Shown: positions 1-9,672, numbered from the stretch's first letter. The stretch: DNA of 64,000 nucleotides from Mycolicibacterium mengxianglii (GCF_015710575.1 NZ_CP065373.1:5766001-5830000); one strand, 5' to 3'. Notes: generated from the letters alone by a model not told the origin. Numbers and translations: made by a program.

Positions 1-629
1 GGATGCAGTTCATCACCGCCTACGGTGGCCTGATCGACCTCGCGGAGCTACGCCGCGGCGATGTGGTGGTCATTCAGGCCGCCTCCAGCAGCGTGGGGCT
101 TGCCGCCATTCAGATCGCCAACATGGTCGGCGCCCGGCCGATCGCGCTGACCAGGACCGGGGCGAAACGTGCCCAACTCATGGCGGCGGGGGCTTCGGCC
201 GTCATCGCCACGCAGGACGAAGACATCACCGAGCGCCTCGATGAACTCACCGGCGGGGTCGGCGTCCAGGTCATCTTCGACCCGGTAGGTGGGCCGATCC
301 TGACCCGTCTCGTCGAAGCTGCTGCCGCGTATGCCAACGTCATCATCTACGGTGCGCTTGACGACGAACCGACACAGTTGCCGGTGCTGCCGCTGATCGG
401 CAAGCGCATCACAATCCGTGGCTTCAACATGTTCGACGTGACGTGGGACCCGAGCCGGTTGGAGCGAGCTGTCACCTTTGTCCGCGACGGCCTCGAATCC
501 GGGGCACTCAAGCCCACGATCGACGTGGTCTTCGAACTGAGCGAGATCGTGGCTGCGTTCAAACACCTCGAGTCCAACGGGCAGGTCGGAAAAGTTGTCA
601 TCACTGTGCCGGAGGTGAATGCCGCCTGA
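1..629 (+). CDS. Zinc-type alcohol dehydrogenase / quinone oxidoreductase, 5' end missing
   Basis: The gene enters from the left edge already inside the protein, so only about the last 208 residues are present. The visible part begins near the Rossmann domain: AASSSVGLAAIQIANMVGA is a nucleotide-binding loop of MDR-superfamily quinone oxidoreductases, followed by GGVGVQVIFDPVGG and the terminal helix ending GQVGKVVITV. These proteins reduce quinones or enones with NADPH in the cytosol; the substrate cannot be told. The start codon lies outside the window. Family assignment is firm, specificity unknown. Confidence 0.85.
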   Translation, partial: MQFITAYGGLIDLAELRRGDVVVIQAASSSVGLAAIQIANMVGARPIALTRTGAKRAQLMAAGASAVIATQDEDITERLDELTGGVGVQVIFDPVGGPILTRLVEAAAAYANVIIYGALDDEPTQLPVLPLIGKRITIRGFNMFDVTWDPSRLERAVTFVRDGLESGALKPTIDVVFELSEIVAAFKHLESNGQVGKVVITVPEVNAA

Positions 630-792
630 CGGGTGCGTTCCTGAGCGATGGGCCGAGCGCTGCCGCCGATTTGTGCAGCACGAGCTGTTCATGACCACGG
701 ACGCAGTCTCACCGGAGACGATTGTGCAGATCGTTGACGACGTATTGTTGCCGTTGGCAACGACATTCGGGCGGGTCGTCGACGAAGGCTGA
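619..792 (+). CDS. Small ORF resembling a TetR-type C-terminal tail
   Basis: A 57-residue reading frame starts at an ATG 3 bases after GGAGGTGA and overlaps the 3' end of the oxidoreductase by 11 bases. Its middle, CRRFVQHELF, and the stretch IVQIVDDVLLPL look like the C-terminal tail of a TetR-family regulator. I infer a remnant whose DNA-binding part was deleted, but a genuine translationally coupled small protein cannot be excluded. The SD lies unusually close to the ATG. Confidence 0.35.
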   Translation: MPPDGCVPERWAERCRRFVQHELFMTTDAVSPETIVQIVDDVLLPLATTFGRVVDEG

Positions 793-953
793 TCACCGTC
801 CGTGCCCGTGACCTCGCGTCGAGCAAGATGACTCCGCACAGCCGTTTCCCGGTAGCTCACGATCAGCTCCGTCATGGTGTCCAATTATGTTGGGTAACCG
901 GTAGGCGGAACGTTGACCGGATCCCGGTTCAGGACCTGCACTAAAGGAGACTT

Positions 954-1883
954 ATGCGTCGACAGCTGGTGAAATGGGCGATGACGAGATCGGCAATCGC
1001 CTGTGTGGCGCTGCTCGTAAACGGTTGTGCGGCGCAGGTCTGGGGCACGCCGCCGACCGCTGACGACACCCCTGGGGCAACTTCCGTGGCCCCGCAGGCG
1101 GCGGGTCCGGTGCTGCCCGAAGCCCCACCCGCCTCGCCGACTGCGGGACTTGACGGACTTGACGCCCGCGTCCGTCAAGCCACCGCCGACGCGGCCGCCT
1201 CCGGCGCCGACATAGAGACCGTCGTACTGGACCGCGACACCGACCAGACGGTCTCCAACGGGGTCACCAAGCCTTTCCCGATCGCGTCTGTGGTGAAGCT
1301 GTTCATCGCCGACGACCTGCTGCTACAGGAATCGGAGGGCAAGACAAAACTCTCCGCCGCCGACCGCAAGTCACTCGACATCATGCTGCGCTCCTCCGAT
1401 GACAGCGCGGCCCAGATGTTTTGGGACCGCAGCGGTCAAAACGCCATCATCGCGCGCGTCGTGGCCCGGTACGGGTTGACGGGCACGACGGCGCCCTACA
1501 ACGGGCACTGGGACGTCACGCAAAGCACCGCAAGCGATCTCGTCCGCTACTACGACATGCTGTTGGACGGCACCGGTGGGCTGCCACCGGAACAGGCCAA
1601 CGTCATCATCAGCAACCTCGCGCAATCCACGCCAACGGGAACCGACGGGTACCCGCAGCGGTTCGGCATCCCCGAGGGTCTGTATGCCGAACCGGTCGCG
1701 GTCAAGCAGGGCTGGTTCTGCTGCTGGAACGGCGGCAACCAGTTGCACGTATCCACCGGCATGATCGGACCCGAACACCGCTACGTGATGGCGATCAGCT
1801 CCCTGGACCCCACCGGCGCCGCCGCTGCCCGCGACAACATCACTCAGGCCGTCAAGACGATGTTCCTCGGCGGCAAGATCTAA
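954..1883 (+). CDS. lppW: LppW-like exported lipoprotein with class A beta-lactamase-like fold
   Basis: 309 residues. A signal peptide ends in a lipobox (LLVNGC, Cys about residue 24), so the protein is predicted to be lipid-anchored outside the membrane. IASVVKLFIADDLL carries the S-x-x-K signature of penicillin-binding proteins and class A beta-lactamases, followed by a conserved block around STPTGTDGYPQRFGIPEGLY. Overall length and motif order match the mycobacterial LppW family as I recall it. A clear SD (AAAGGAGA) precedes the ATG. True beta-lactamase activity is not implied. It stands alone, with no evident operon partner. Confidence 0.8.
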   Translation: MRRQLVKWAMTRSAIACVALLVNGCAAQVWGTPPTADDTPGATSVAPQAAGPVLPEAPPASPTAGLDGLDARVRQATADAAASGADIETVVLDRDTDQTVSNGVTKPFPIASVVKLFIADDLLLQESEGKTKLSAADRKSLDIMLRSSDDSAAQMFWDRSGQNAIIARVVARYGLTGTTAPYNGHWDVTQSTASDLVRYYDMLLDGTGGLPPEQANVIISNLAQSTPTGTDGYPQRFGIPEGLYAEPVAVKQGWFCCWNGGNQLHVSTGMIGPEHRYVMAISSLDPTGAAAARDNITQAVKTMFLGGKI

Positions 1884-2185
1884 TCGCCGTCCAGGGTCAC
1901 CGCGACGCCCACAAACCGTTCAATTAATAACCGCTGACAGCTGCACACCCGGTGAAATCGATTGGGCGAACGGACAATAGGCTAGGACGGGTTATCAAGT
2001 CGTGCCCTCCCGGCCTGCGCCGACGGCAGTGCTATTACGCTTCGTCGGATGGGATCTGCCTCAGATTCGCGTCCTTCTCCCCGCGATAGCTGGATACCGC
2101 TGACGAAACACGCCCGTTCCTCACATATCCCTTCGAGCCGCGCCCATCCGTTGGAAAGCGGACGGTGCCAGCCCAAGGCCGCAAC
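1884..2185. other. Intergenic stretch, nothing recognised
   Basis: About 300 bases between the LppW-like gene and the glycosyltransferase. Open frames here are short and carry no recognisable motif, and no strong hairpin followed by T residues was seen. Confidence 0.5.
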
Positions 2186-3361
2186 GTGAGCCACGTTGCG
2201 GTCTGCGTGCCAGTCGGCACCGGGCACGTCAACCCGACGCTGGGCGTTGCGGCCGAACTGGTCGCACGTGGACACCGAGTGAGCTATGCCGCAACCGCCG
2301 CACACGCTGATCGAGTGGCCGATGCCGGGGCGCGGCTCGTGCCGTACCGCACAACCATGGTCGGCGCGGGGGCGCCGCCGCAGTTCACCGCCCGGGATAT
2401 GCATCACGCGATGGACGTGGCTCTGCGGGAGACGCAATACGTTCTGCCACAGGTGCTCTCAGGGTTCCGAGGTGACGAGCCGGACCTGGTGCTACATGAC
2501 GCGACGATGGCGTGGTGGGGCAGGCTGGCCGCCGCGACCTGGAGTGTGCCGGTGGTGGCGGGCTGGCCGAACCTGGTGGGTAACAGGCACTGGTCGCTGA
2601 ACCGGTACGTCAGGCTCAACCCCATGCACCCGAAGGTACTGCTGGCGTTGTGGCGTGCGCATCGGCTGGCCCGACGGCATGGGTTGAACGTGTTGAACCT
2701 GTTGCAATCTGCGGGGGCTGACGCGCAACTGGTTTTCCTGCCAAGGGAATTCCAGTACGCCGGGGACACCTTCGGTCCGCCTTACGTGTTCGTCGGCCCC
2801 TGCCTCATCGAGCGGCCCTCTGATGGAGACTGGCAGCCACCGAGGGACCGCCGCGTTGTGCTGGTCTCGCTCGGCACCGCCTACCACGACCGCCTCGACA
2901 TCTTCCGAACCTGTGTGGCCGCGTTCCGTGACGCGCCATGGCACGTGGTACTCGCGGTCGGGGACAAGATCGACCCGGCCGAATTGGGGCCGGTGCCAGC
3001 ACATATCGAGGTGCATGCCGCGGTGCCGCAACTGAAGGTGTTGTCGCATGCAGCGGCCTTTATCAGCCACGCCGGGATGGGCAGCACGATGGAGTCGTTG
3101 GCCTTTGGTGTGCCCATCGTGGCGGTGCCCCAAATGACCGAGCAGCAGGCCAATGCCGACCGGATCGCCGAACTGGGCCTGGGGGTGCGGCTGTCGCCGA
3201 CCGCGGTCAACACCGAGGGGCTGCGCGCGGCGGTGGAGGAAGTGGCCACCAGCGAGCGGGTCGCGGCGAATATGCGCGACATGCAGAGCCGGGTGGGCGC
3301 CGCGGGCGGCGCCCGGGCCGCGGCGGATGTGTTGGAGGGGCTACTCGAGGGGCGGCCATGA
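2186..3361 (+). CDS. GT1 (MGT-type) glycosyltransferase
   Basis: About 391 residues from the GTG at 2186; a GTG at 2165 is an in-frame alternative adding 7 residues. I prefer 2186 because MSHVAVCVPVGTGHVNPTL gives the usual GT1 N-terminus with the GHVNP motif. The C-terminal half has VLVSLGTAYHD and the sugar-nucleotide motif HAAAFISHAGMGSTMESL, followed by PQMTEQQANADRIAELGLG. This is the GT-B fold of macrolide-type glycosyltransferases that glycosylate small molecules or lipids in the cytosol. No biosynthetic cluster surrounds it, so the acceptor is unknown. Confidence 0.85.
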   Translation: MSHVAVCVPVGTGHVNPTLGVAAELVARGHRVSYAATAAHADRVADAGARLVPYRTTMVGAGAPPQFTARDMHHAMDVALRETQYVLPQVLSGFRGDEPDLVLHDATMAWWGRLAAATWSVPVVAGWPNLVGNRHWSLNRYVRLNPMHPKVLLALWRAHRLARRHGLNVLNLLQSAGADAQLVFLPREFQYAGDTFGPPYVFVGPCLIERPSDGDWQPPRDRRVVLVSLGTAYHDRLDIFRTCVAAFRDAPWHVVLAVGDKIDPAELGPVPAHIEVHAAVPQLKVLSHAAAFISHAGMGSTMESLAFGVPIVAVPQMTEQQANADRIAELGLGVRLSPTAVNTEGLRAAVEEVATSERVAANMRDMQSRVGAAGGARAAADVLEGLLEGRP

Positions 3362-3532
3362 ACCCCGGTGTGCCGATTCGCCCAGTCCGGCACTGCGGTG
3401 CAGGCCAAGCGGACCAGGCGCCGGCCGGCCACCATCAAGCCGTAACTCAGATTGCCTACCTTGCAGATGACGCCACCGAGACCCCGTATCGAAGATCGGT
3501 CCCGCCGGCGAGTCTGTGTGCCACTTGGAAGG

Positions 3533-4647
3533 CTAGCGGCGTGGCCTCGTGGTGACGTGCACGTGGTCATAGTGGCCGTAACCCGAGGCTTGCGGACCGC
3601 CCGGGGTGTAGTAGGTGCCACGCCAGATCGCATCCTGCAGGTCAAATCGCGACGCGTTACTCAACACGAACGCCAGAATCTCGTCTCCGAGCGCGATGCC
3701 CTCGGGCTGTCGGGATTGGGAATCATCACGTCGATCGCCAGTCCGCTCGGATGCCACGGCTTCGAGTCCGGCCGCACCCCGTCGATGTCGGCAATGACGG
3801 GAAACCGTGCGCTGATGGCCCGGGCCGCCACGATCGTGTTGGCCTGCAACCCAGCTTCTGACGCGACGCCGACGGGCAACGCCTCCGGGATCTCTGCGGC
3901 GGGTGGAGCAACGTCACCAGGCGGCAGGCCGGGCATCGCGGCGACCGGCGGGCCTGCCGGAACGGGGGGACTCTGCATCGGCGGCAGAGGTGGGCCCGCG
4001 ACGTCGACCGCCGCTTGCTGTTGAGGTGTCAAGGCTGCGTACTGCGCCTCTGCGGCGGCGATCCGACGCAGCAGCTCGCCCCACTTGGCCTGCAGGTCTG
4101 CGCGCACTGCGGCGGCCTGCTCGGCCGCGGCACGGGCGTCAGCGGCCGATTTTTCCGAGGCGCGGGCGGCGGTGGCTGCACGCTCACGTCCTGACCTCAA
4201 GGCCTCCAGCTGGACGGCTATCTGAACGTCTACCGTCCGCTGTAGTGACAGCCGGTCGATCAGCTGTTGTGGGGAGCCTGCAGTAAGCACCACCGCCATC
4301 TGACCGGTGCGTCCACTCATGTAGGTCATCGCCGCCACCCGGTCGACAGCGGCCTGAAAGGGCTGGAGCTGCGAGTTCGCAACCGCCAGGGCCTCCAGGT
4401 CGGCACGGTGGCGGTCCGCCGCCGCTGTCTGCGCAGCCAGTCTGGCGTCGACATCGCGTTGGGCGGCGGTGACGGCCTCGCGACTCTGCACCGCCTGACG
4501 GGACAAGTCGTTGAGCCTGGACAGCGCGTCGGCCGCGGGGTCCGCTTTCACGCCGCCCATCGACACGGCCAGCACCAGGTATGCGATCGCCGAACCGCAC
4601 GCTATGCGCCGAAGTGAATGGCGCACCCCGGTCATTCGGATTGTCAC
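3533..4647 (-). pseudogene. Exported coiled-coil protein (Rv0320-like C-terminus), one frameshift
   Basis: The N-terminal part has a signal peptide (hydrophobic segment around residues 14-32), a long Ala/Gln-rich coiled coil and a Pro-rich linker. It then enters the conserved domain ADIDGVRPDSKPWHPSGLAI...MIPNPDSP. At about 3704-3706 (a G run on the plus strand) one base appears to be missing. The rest of the domain (EGIALGDEILAFVLS... to YGHYDHVHVTT) continues in the next frame to a stop at 3533. The domain is like the C-terminal domain of mycobacterial exported proteins such as Rv0320. Either a real 1-bp deletion or a sequencing error in the homopolymer. An ATG at 4635 is an alternative to the GTG start. 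Confidence 0.75.
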
Positions 4648-4894
4648 GATCCTTCGCTACAAGGACCGCTCTTGGCCCGGCTGTGTATGTCCCGGACAGG
4701 CTACGAACTGGCCCAGACGATGTCCATTCGTCCTTGCATGTGATTACCGACCGGCCGCGCGTCTGCCTCACACTGAGGTCTCCGGAGCGGTCGACACCAT
4801 AGAGCGGTCCGGTGTGTACCGAGTGGGCGGGCCCTCCTTGAGGATGGCCAAGGCGATCAATCGAGCCTTTCCAGAAGGAGCGGTCGGCACCCGG

Positions 4895-5374
4895 TCAGAC
4901 CGGGCGAACCTCGAACACCGGGATCCGACGTGCGGGCGTCGGGTATGCCGCGACACGCGGCACGCGGGACGCGACTTCGGCGAAGACCTCCTCAGCCTCA
5001 CGGTCGGCAAGTTCGTGCGCCACTGCGGGGAACGACTGCTCGCCGATCTCGACCAGGACGTTGGCGTGGGCGCGCAGATTGTGGACCCACGCCGGGTTCT
5101 TGGGCGCCCCACCGTAGGTGCCGAGGAGGATGAGGCGATCGTCGACCATGAAATACTCCAGCGGCGTCACCCGGGTTATCCCCGTGCGGGCTCCGGTGAT
5201 GCTGACCAGCGCGACGTTCGCACCTTGGAACGGACCGGCAACGACGCCGCGGTTGGCACGGAAGGCCCTGACGATGCGGTCGTTGAACGCGTGCAGAACG
5301 CTCGGGTCCCTTTGCACCTCGGCCTGAGTGGGAATCGGGGGCAGCTCATCGGGCATCGGGCCAAGATTCGTCAT
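4895..5374 (-). CDS. Deazaflavin (F420)-dependent nitroreductase/quinone reductase family protein
   Basis: 159 residues with the Ddn-like pattern: ALVSITGARTGITRVTPLEYF, then LILLGTYGGAPKNPAWVHNLRAHANV, the split-barrel signature of F420H2-dependent reductases. Such proteins reduce quinones, nitroimidazoles or other enones in actinobacteria. It is divergent from the XRE regulator starting at 5494, a common pairing that suggests the regulator controls it. Substrate unknown. Confidence 0.85.
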   Translation of the reverse strand: MTNLGPMPDELPPIPTQAEVQRDPSVLHAFNDRIVRAFRANRGVVAGPFQGANVALVSITGARTGITRVTPLEYFMVDDRLILLGTYGGAPKNPAWVHNLRAHANVLVEIGEQSFPAVAHELADREAEEVFAEVASRVPRVAAYPTPARRIPVFEVRPV

Positions 5375-5493
5375 CAGCCCAGCGTCGGCGCGCCTGCCCC
5401 ACCCCGTCCAGGCCCGACCGCGCCTCGGTCACGCCGAACCGGGGTACTGCAAGACCCATGGTCGCGCTGAACCTGACGCGCGATCATGGGGGT

Positions 5494-6330
5494 ATGAGCA
5501 AGTCCGAACTGGGTGCGTTCCTTCAGGCGCGTAGGGCGGCCGTGCCGCCCAGCGCAGCCGGGCTACCGGACACCGGCTCCCGTCGCCGAGTTCCCGGGCT
5601 GCGACGCGAAGAGGTTGCCGCTCTCGTGGGGTTGTCCACCGACTATTACGTCCGGCTCGAGCAGGGCCGGGGCGGTAGGCCATCGGAGTCTGTTCTCGAG
5701 GCGATAGCGGCGACACTGCTGCTCGACGAACCCCAACGCGAGCACCTTCGTCACCTCGCCCATCCGCCCCACCGGCGGCCGCGCCCGACGCGGGAACGTC
5801 TCAGCGCCTCGACGCGATCGCTGATCGACACCATGACGGTGCCTGCACTGGTGATGACGGCCAGCACCCACGTCGTCGGATGGAACGACCTCGCCTGCGC
5901 GCTTTTCACTGACTTCGCCAATCGACCAGCCCCGCAACGGAACACGGCATGGCTGCTGTTCCGCGACGACGACGTGGCGGCCAGGCACCGCAACTGGGAG
6001 GCATCCGCGCGCGACACCGTGGGCATGCTCCGCATGGCGGCCGGCCGCACCCCCGACGATCCTGACTTGACGGCACTCGTGGGCGAGTTGTCGGTGCACA
6101 GTCCGACATTCCGGCAGTACTGGCACAAGCACCACGTCTACGAGAAGTCGACCGGGCTGACGCAACTGCACCATCCCCAGATCGGCGACATCGACCTCAC
6201 TTTCATCGCGTGGCGAACTCCTGCGTCGCCGAACCAGACCCTCGTCACCTACACACCCGAGCCGGGATCGCCGTCGGCCCACGCCATCGACCTGCTGGGC
6301 TCCATAACCGCCACATCTCGCCGCGCGTAG
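5494..6330 (+). CDS. XRE-family regulator with MmyB-like ligand domain
   Basis: 278 residues from the ATG at 5494 (MSKSELGAFL), preceded by GGGGGT; an upstream in-frame GTG at 5458 exists but would extend past the usual N-terminus. Residues about 5-75 form a helix-turn-helix (RREEVAALVGLSTDYYVRLEQGR). The rest is the MmyB-like PAS-type ligand domain (MTASTHVVGWNDLACAL). It faces the F420-type reductase gene and probably senses its substrate; that link is inference from layout. Confidence 0.88.
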   Translation: MSKSELGAFLQARRAAVPPSAAGLPDTGSRRRVPGLRREEVAALVGLSTDYYVRLEQGRGGRPSESVLEAIAATLLLDEPQREHLRHLAHPPHRRPRPTRERLSASTRSLIDTMTVPALVMTASTHVVGWNDLACALFTDFANRPAPQRNTAWLLFRDDDVAARHRNWEASARDTVGMLRMAAGRTPDDPDLTALVGELSVHSPTFRQYWHKHHVYEKSTGLTQLHHPQIGDIDLTFIAWRTPASPNQTLVTYTPEPGSPSAHAIDLLGSITATSRRA

Positions 6331-6355
6331 GTCGCCTGCCGCGCGGGCCCCTTGA

Positions 6356-6402
6356 CCAGAGTGTCACTTAGTGACACTCTGGTCCTGTCACTTAGTGACA
6401 GG
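6356..6402 (+). promoter_or_regulatory. Two perfect palindromes, likely operator of the adjacent TetR gene
   Basis: 6356-6382 is a perfect palindrome with 12-base arms (CCAGAGTGTCAC) around TTA. 6384-6402 is a second with 8-base arms (CCTGTCAC) around TTA. They share the core TGTCACTTAGTGACA. The second runs into the AGGAGG of the TetR gene, so a bound repressor would cover the ribosome-binding region as well. Autoregulation is inferred from position. Confidence 0.8.
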
Positions 6403-6411
6403 AGGTAAGAC

Positions 6412-7053
6412 ATCGTCACGAACGCAGGCCCGACCCCGACCGACGACAAGCAGGCGCAGGCACGCCTGGAGGTGTCTCGTCATGCCTGCGAATTGTTCTG
6501 GGAGCGTGGCGTGACCGCGACCACCGGTGACGACATCGCTGCTGCGGCGGGCCTGTCCACCAGAACCATATGGCGCTACTTCCGCACCAAGGAAAGTTGT
6601 GTGGAACCGGTGCTGGCGTTATCGGTGAAGCGCTTCATCGCGTTGGCCAACCGCTGGCCCGCTGAGCTGTCACTGGCCGACCACATGGCGGCCGATATGT
6701 CCCGGTACCCGCTCACCGAACCGGAACTGGCCGACGAAATGGCGGCGCTACGGATCGCGACCGTGTCGGTGTCCGAGCCGGCACTGCGAACGGCTTACCT
6801 GATGGTGCACGACGAGATGGAGCGCGGCTTCATCCCCGTCGTCGCCAGGCGGCTGCATCTTTCCGACGACGACCTCACCGTGCGCCTGTGCGCGGCGGCG
6901 GTCACCGCGGCGTTCCGGGTGGTGGACGAGGACGTAGGGCGCCGCGCCATCATCGACAAAGAGAAGATCACTCAGCAGGAGGCTCTGTCGTTGATCGATC
7001 GCGCCATCCGGGATGCCACCAACGGCCGTTTGGGCGGCCCGGTGAAGCCCTGA
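6412..7053 (+). CDS. TetR-family regulator with apparent ATC start
   Basis: The frame encodes a TetR N-terminal helix-turn-helix (FWERGVTATTGDDIAAAAGL, STRTIWRYFRTKE) and a ligand domain. The only canonical starts, such as the GTG at 6472, would cut into helix 1 (QARLEVSRHACELFWERG). A strong SD (AGGAGG, 6400-6405) lies 6 bases before an ATC at 6412-6414 in the right frame, giving 213 residues. So the start is either a rare ATC or a mutated ATG. The palindromes at 6356-6402 are the probable operator. It sits upstream of the S9 peptidase; co-regulation is possible but unproven. Confidence 0.75.
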   Translation: MVTNAGPTPTDDKQAQARLEVSRHACELFWERGVTATTGDDIAAAAGLSTRTIWRYFRTKESCVEPVLALSVKRFIALANRWPAELSLADHMAADMSRYPLTEPELADEMAALRIATVSVSEPALRTAYLMVHDEMERGFIPVVARRLHLSDDDLTVRLCAAAVTAAFRVVDEDVGRRAIIDKEKITQQEALSLIDRAIRDATNGRLGGPVKP

Positions 7054-7175
7054 TGCAGCTGAAATAACGACCACCACAACGCAATAGAACTGCACTCGCT
7101 ACCGCCGGAAGTTCACGACGATCTCTGGAGGTGCGGTGAACGCTGCCCAAACCAACCCCCTGTGAAAGGAATGTC

Positions 7176-9050
7176 ATGGCACTGCCCGAACTGATCTCGG
7201 TCGAGGACTTCTTCAACCCGCCCACACGCGCGGCCGCGACCATCTCACCCGACGGCACGAAGATGGCCTTCCTAGCGCCGTGGAAGGATCGCCTCAACGT
7301 CTGGGTGCAGAGCCTGGACTCCGATTCCGAAGAACCACGGTGTGTCACCGCCGACGACAACCGAAGTGTCATACATTTCGAATGGACCGACGACCCCCGG
7401 TGGCTGATCTATCTGCAGGACACCAACGGCGACGAGAACTGGCACATCCACCGAGTCGACCTCGACGACCCCGACGCCGCCGCCGTCAACCTCACCCCGT
7501 TCCCCGGTGCGATGGCCGCACCCCTGCGGGAAGTGAAGAACGGCACGACGGCGGTGATGCTGAACAACAGGGAAGCCACCCAGTTCGACGTCCACGAACT
7601 CGACATCGCCACCGGCGAACTCACCCTGATCGCCCAGAACCCCGGCCACGTGTTCACGTGGCTGTCCAGCGACAAGGGCGACCTGTTCGCTACCTCGCTG
7701 ACTCCTGACGGCGACCTCTCGTTGTCGCGCTGGGACGGCGCCGCCCTGCAGTCCATCGCCAGCTTCGAAGGCAACGACTACCCGGTGGGTATCCACCCGA
7801 TGGTCGTCACGCCGGACGGCACGGGCCTGTGGCTGGGCTCCTACCGCAGCAGCGACAACACCCGCCTGGTGCGCGTCGACCTGACCACCGGTGAGGAAAC
7901 CGAGGTCGACAGCCACCCCGAGTTCGACCTCGACCCGCGGGCGGTCGTCAGTCCCGCCATCCCGGCGCCGTTGATCCAGGATCGGCGCACCGGCGAGTTA
8001 CTCGCGGTGCGCTATTTCGGTGAGCGGCAAGTGATTCACGCGCTCGACCCCCAGTTCGGCGACATCCTGGCGAACCTCCAGAAACTGTCCGACGGGGATA
8101 TCGGAGGCCTCTCGTCCGACGAGGCCGGGCGGCGCTGGGTGGTCGGGTTCAACCACGACCGCGATCCCGGTGCCACCTACCTGTACGACCACAGCACCGG
8201 CGAGAGCCGGCTGCTGTTCCGGCCGCTGCCGCACCTGGACCCCGAGCGGCTGGCACCCATGCGGCCGGTCACGATCACCGCACGCGACGGCCTGGCGTTG
8301 CACTCGTACCTGACACTCCCGGAGGGGATCGAACCGAAGGGGCTGCCGCTGGTACTCGTCGTGCACGGCGGGCCGTGGTACCGCGACAGCTGGGGTTTCG
8401 ATGCGGGGGTGCAGTTGCTGGCCAACCGCGGATATGCGGTGCTGCAGGTGAACTTCCGCGGTTCGTTGGGATACGGCAAGGCCTTCCTCAAGGCGGCGAT
8501 CGGCGAGTTTGCAGGCAAGATGCACGACGACCTGATCGACGGGGTGCACTGGGCGGTGGAGCAGGGCTACGCCGATCCTGACCGCATCGCCATCCTGGGT
8601 GGCTCCTACGGCGGGTATTCCGCCTTGGTGGGCGTGACGTTCACGCCCGATGTGTTCGCCGCCGCAGTGGATTACGTCGGAATCTCGGACCTGGCGAACT
8701 TCATGCGGACCTTGCCCCCGATCGCGCGTCCGCAGCTGGCCAACAACTGGCACGCCTACGTCGGCGACCCCGACGACCCCGAGCAACTCGCCGACATGAT
8801 GGCCCGCTCCCCGATCACGAAGGTGGATCAGATCCGCACGCCGTTGCTGGTGATCCAAGGCGCCAACGACGTGCGCGTCGTCCAGGCCGAGTCCGACAAC
8901 CTGGTCAAAGCGTTGCGTGACCGTGGCGTCGAGGTGGACTACCTCATCCAAGCCGACGAAGGTCACGGCTCCGTCAACCCGGAGAACGTCATCAAGATGT
9001 GGGACGCGATATCCCGCTTCCTCGCACGACGACTCGGCGGTCGTGTATGA
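7176..9050 (+). CDS. S9-family prolyl oligopeptidase-like serine peptidase
   Basis: 624 residues, SD AAAGGAA before ATG. The N-terminal ~370 residues carry repeated TolB/DPP-like beta-propeller blades (TISPDGTKMAFLAPW, FEWTDDPRWLIYLQD). The C-terminal alpha/beta-hydrolase domain has the nucleophile motif GGSYGGYSAL, acid GANDVRVVQAE and catalytic His in ADEGHG. No signal peptide was seen, so it is probably cytosolic, cleaving peptides or acyl-peptides. Its stop overlaps the next ORF by ATGA. Confidence 0.92.
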   Translation: MALPELISVEDFFNPPTRAAATISPDGTKMAFLAPWKDRLNVWVQSLDSDSEEPRCVTADDNRSVIHFEWTDDPRWLIYLQDTNGDENWHIHRVDLDDPDAAAVNLTPFPGAMAAPLREVKNGTTAVMLNNREATQFDVHELDIATGELTLIAQNPGHVFTWLSSDKGDLFATSLTPDGDLSLSRWDGAALQSIASFEGNDYPVGIHPMVVTPDGTGLWLGSYRSSDNTRLVRVDLTTGEETEVDSHPEFDLDPRAVVSPAIPAPLIQDRRTGELLAVRYFGERQVIHALDPQFGDILANLQKLSDGDIGGLSSDEAGRRWVVGFNHDRDPGATYLYDHSTGESRLLFRPLPHLDPERLAPMRPVTITARDGLALHSYLTLPEGIEPKGLPLVLVVHGGPWYRDSWGFDAGVQLLANRGYAVLQVNFRGSLGYGKAFLKAAIGEFAGKMHDDLIDGVHWAVEQGYADPDRIAILGGSYGGYSALVGVTFTPDVFAAAVDYVGISDLANFMRTLPPIARPQLANNWHAYVGDPDDPEQLADMMARSPITKVDQIRTPLLVIQGANDVRVVQAESDNLVKALRDRGVEVDYLIQADEGHGSVNPENVIKMWDAISRFLARRLGGRV

Positions 9051-9256
9051 CCGACGTTGCGACACAACCGAAACCAACGCCATTGCAGCAGGTGGGCGGA
9101 GTGCCGGGACTCGTGTACACGAGCGTGCCCAGCGTGGTCTTCGTCGCGGCGGACGCGATGGCCGGCCTCCACACCGCGGTCGCACTGTCGGTAGGCGCCG
9201 GCGCAGGCATCACGGGGCTCCGGTTACTGCGCCGGCAGCACTGTGAAACCGACTGA
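9047..9256 (+). pseudogene. Truncated DUF3159-like membrane protein
   Basis: 69 residues starting in a 4-base ATGA overlap with the peptidase. QVGGVPGLVYTSVPSVVFVAAD and the hydrophobic stretch after it look like the first two membrane helices of DUF3159 proteins, which are normally around 200 residues. Here the frame ends soon after LRRQHCETD. I infer a 3' truncation, but a functional short membrane protein is possible. Confidence 0.5.
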
Positions 9257-9267
9257 ATTCAGGAGCT

Positions 9268-9672
9268 TTACGTCGGCTGCACCAGGGGCGTGGGCTGATA
9301 CGCAACCAGCAGCCACGCACCTTCAGGGTCCTGTGACCACACTGCGAGCGAAGCATTGTTGAGTGTCCGCCGGAACCCATCCACGGTGACCACGGCAGAC
9401 ATGGTTCCAGCCACCAGGGCCGTTCGGTTGACGACAACGATGCTGTCTTCCGCGTTCGAGACCTGCTCGTACCGGAAGAACCCACGACGAACTTTGTCGA
9501 GGTACGAGGATTTGGAGTCCCTGTCGCCGAAGGAGTGGCTGTAGATGAGGTTGGCGGAGAGCAGCCTGTCAAGCACGTCCACATCTGACTCTCGCATCGC
9601 TTCATATCGACGTGCTTCGAGTTGCCTTATGAGAGAGACCGTCTCGTCAATTCCCGGGGAGTTCACCGTCAT
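9268..9672 (-). CDS. NTF2/SnoaL-like (DUF4440-type) protein
   Basis: 134 residues. The helix LIRQLEARRYEAMRESDVDVLDRLL followed by LIYSHSFGDRDSKSSYLDKVRRG and a C-terminal AVWSQDPEGAWLLVAYQPTP is the pattern of DUF4440/NTF2-fold proteins. These are small cone-shaped domains acting as enzymes or ligand binders; function cannot be assigned. It is convergent with the truncated DUF3159 ORF. Confidence 0.75.
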   Translation of the reverse strand: MTVNSPGIDETVSLIRQLEARRYEAMRESDVDVLDRLLSANLIYSHSFGDRDSKSSYLDKVRRGFFRYEQVSNAEDSIVVVNRTALVAGTMSAVVTVDGFRRTLNNASLAVWSQDPEGAWLLVAYQPTPLVQPT

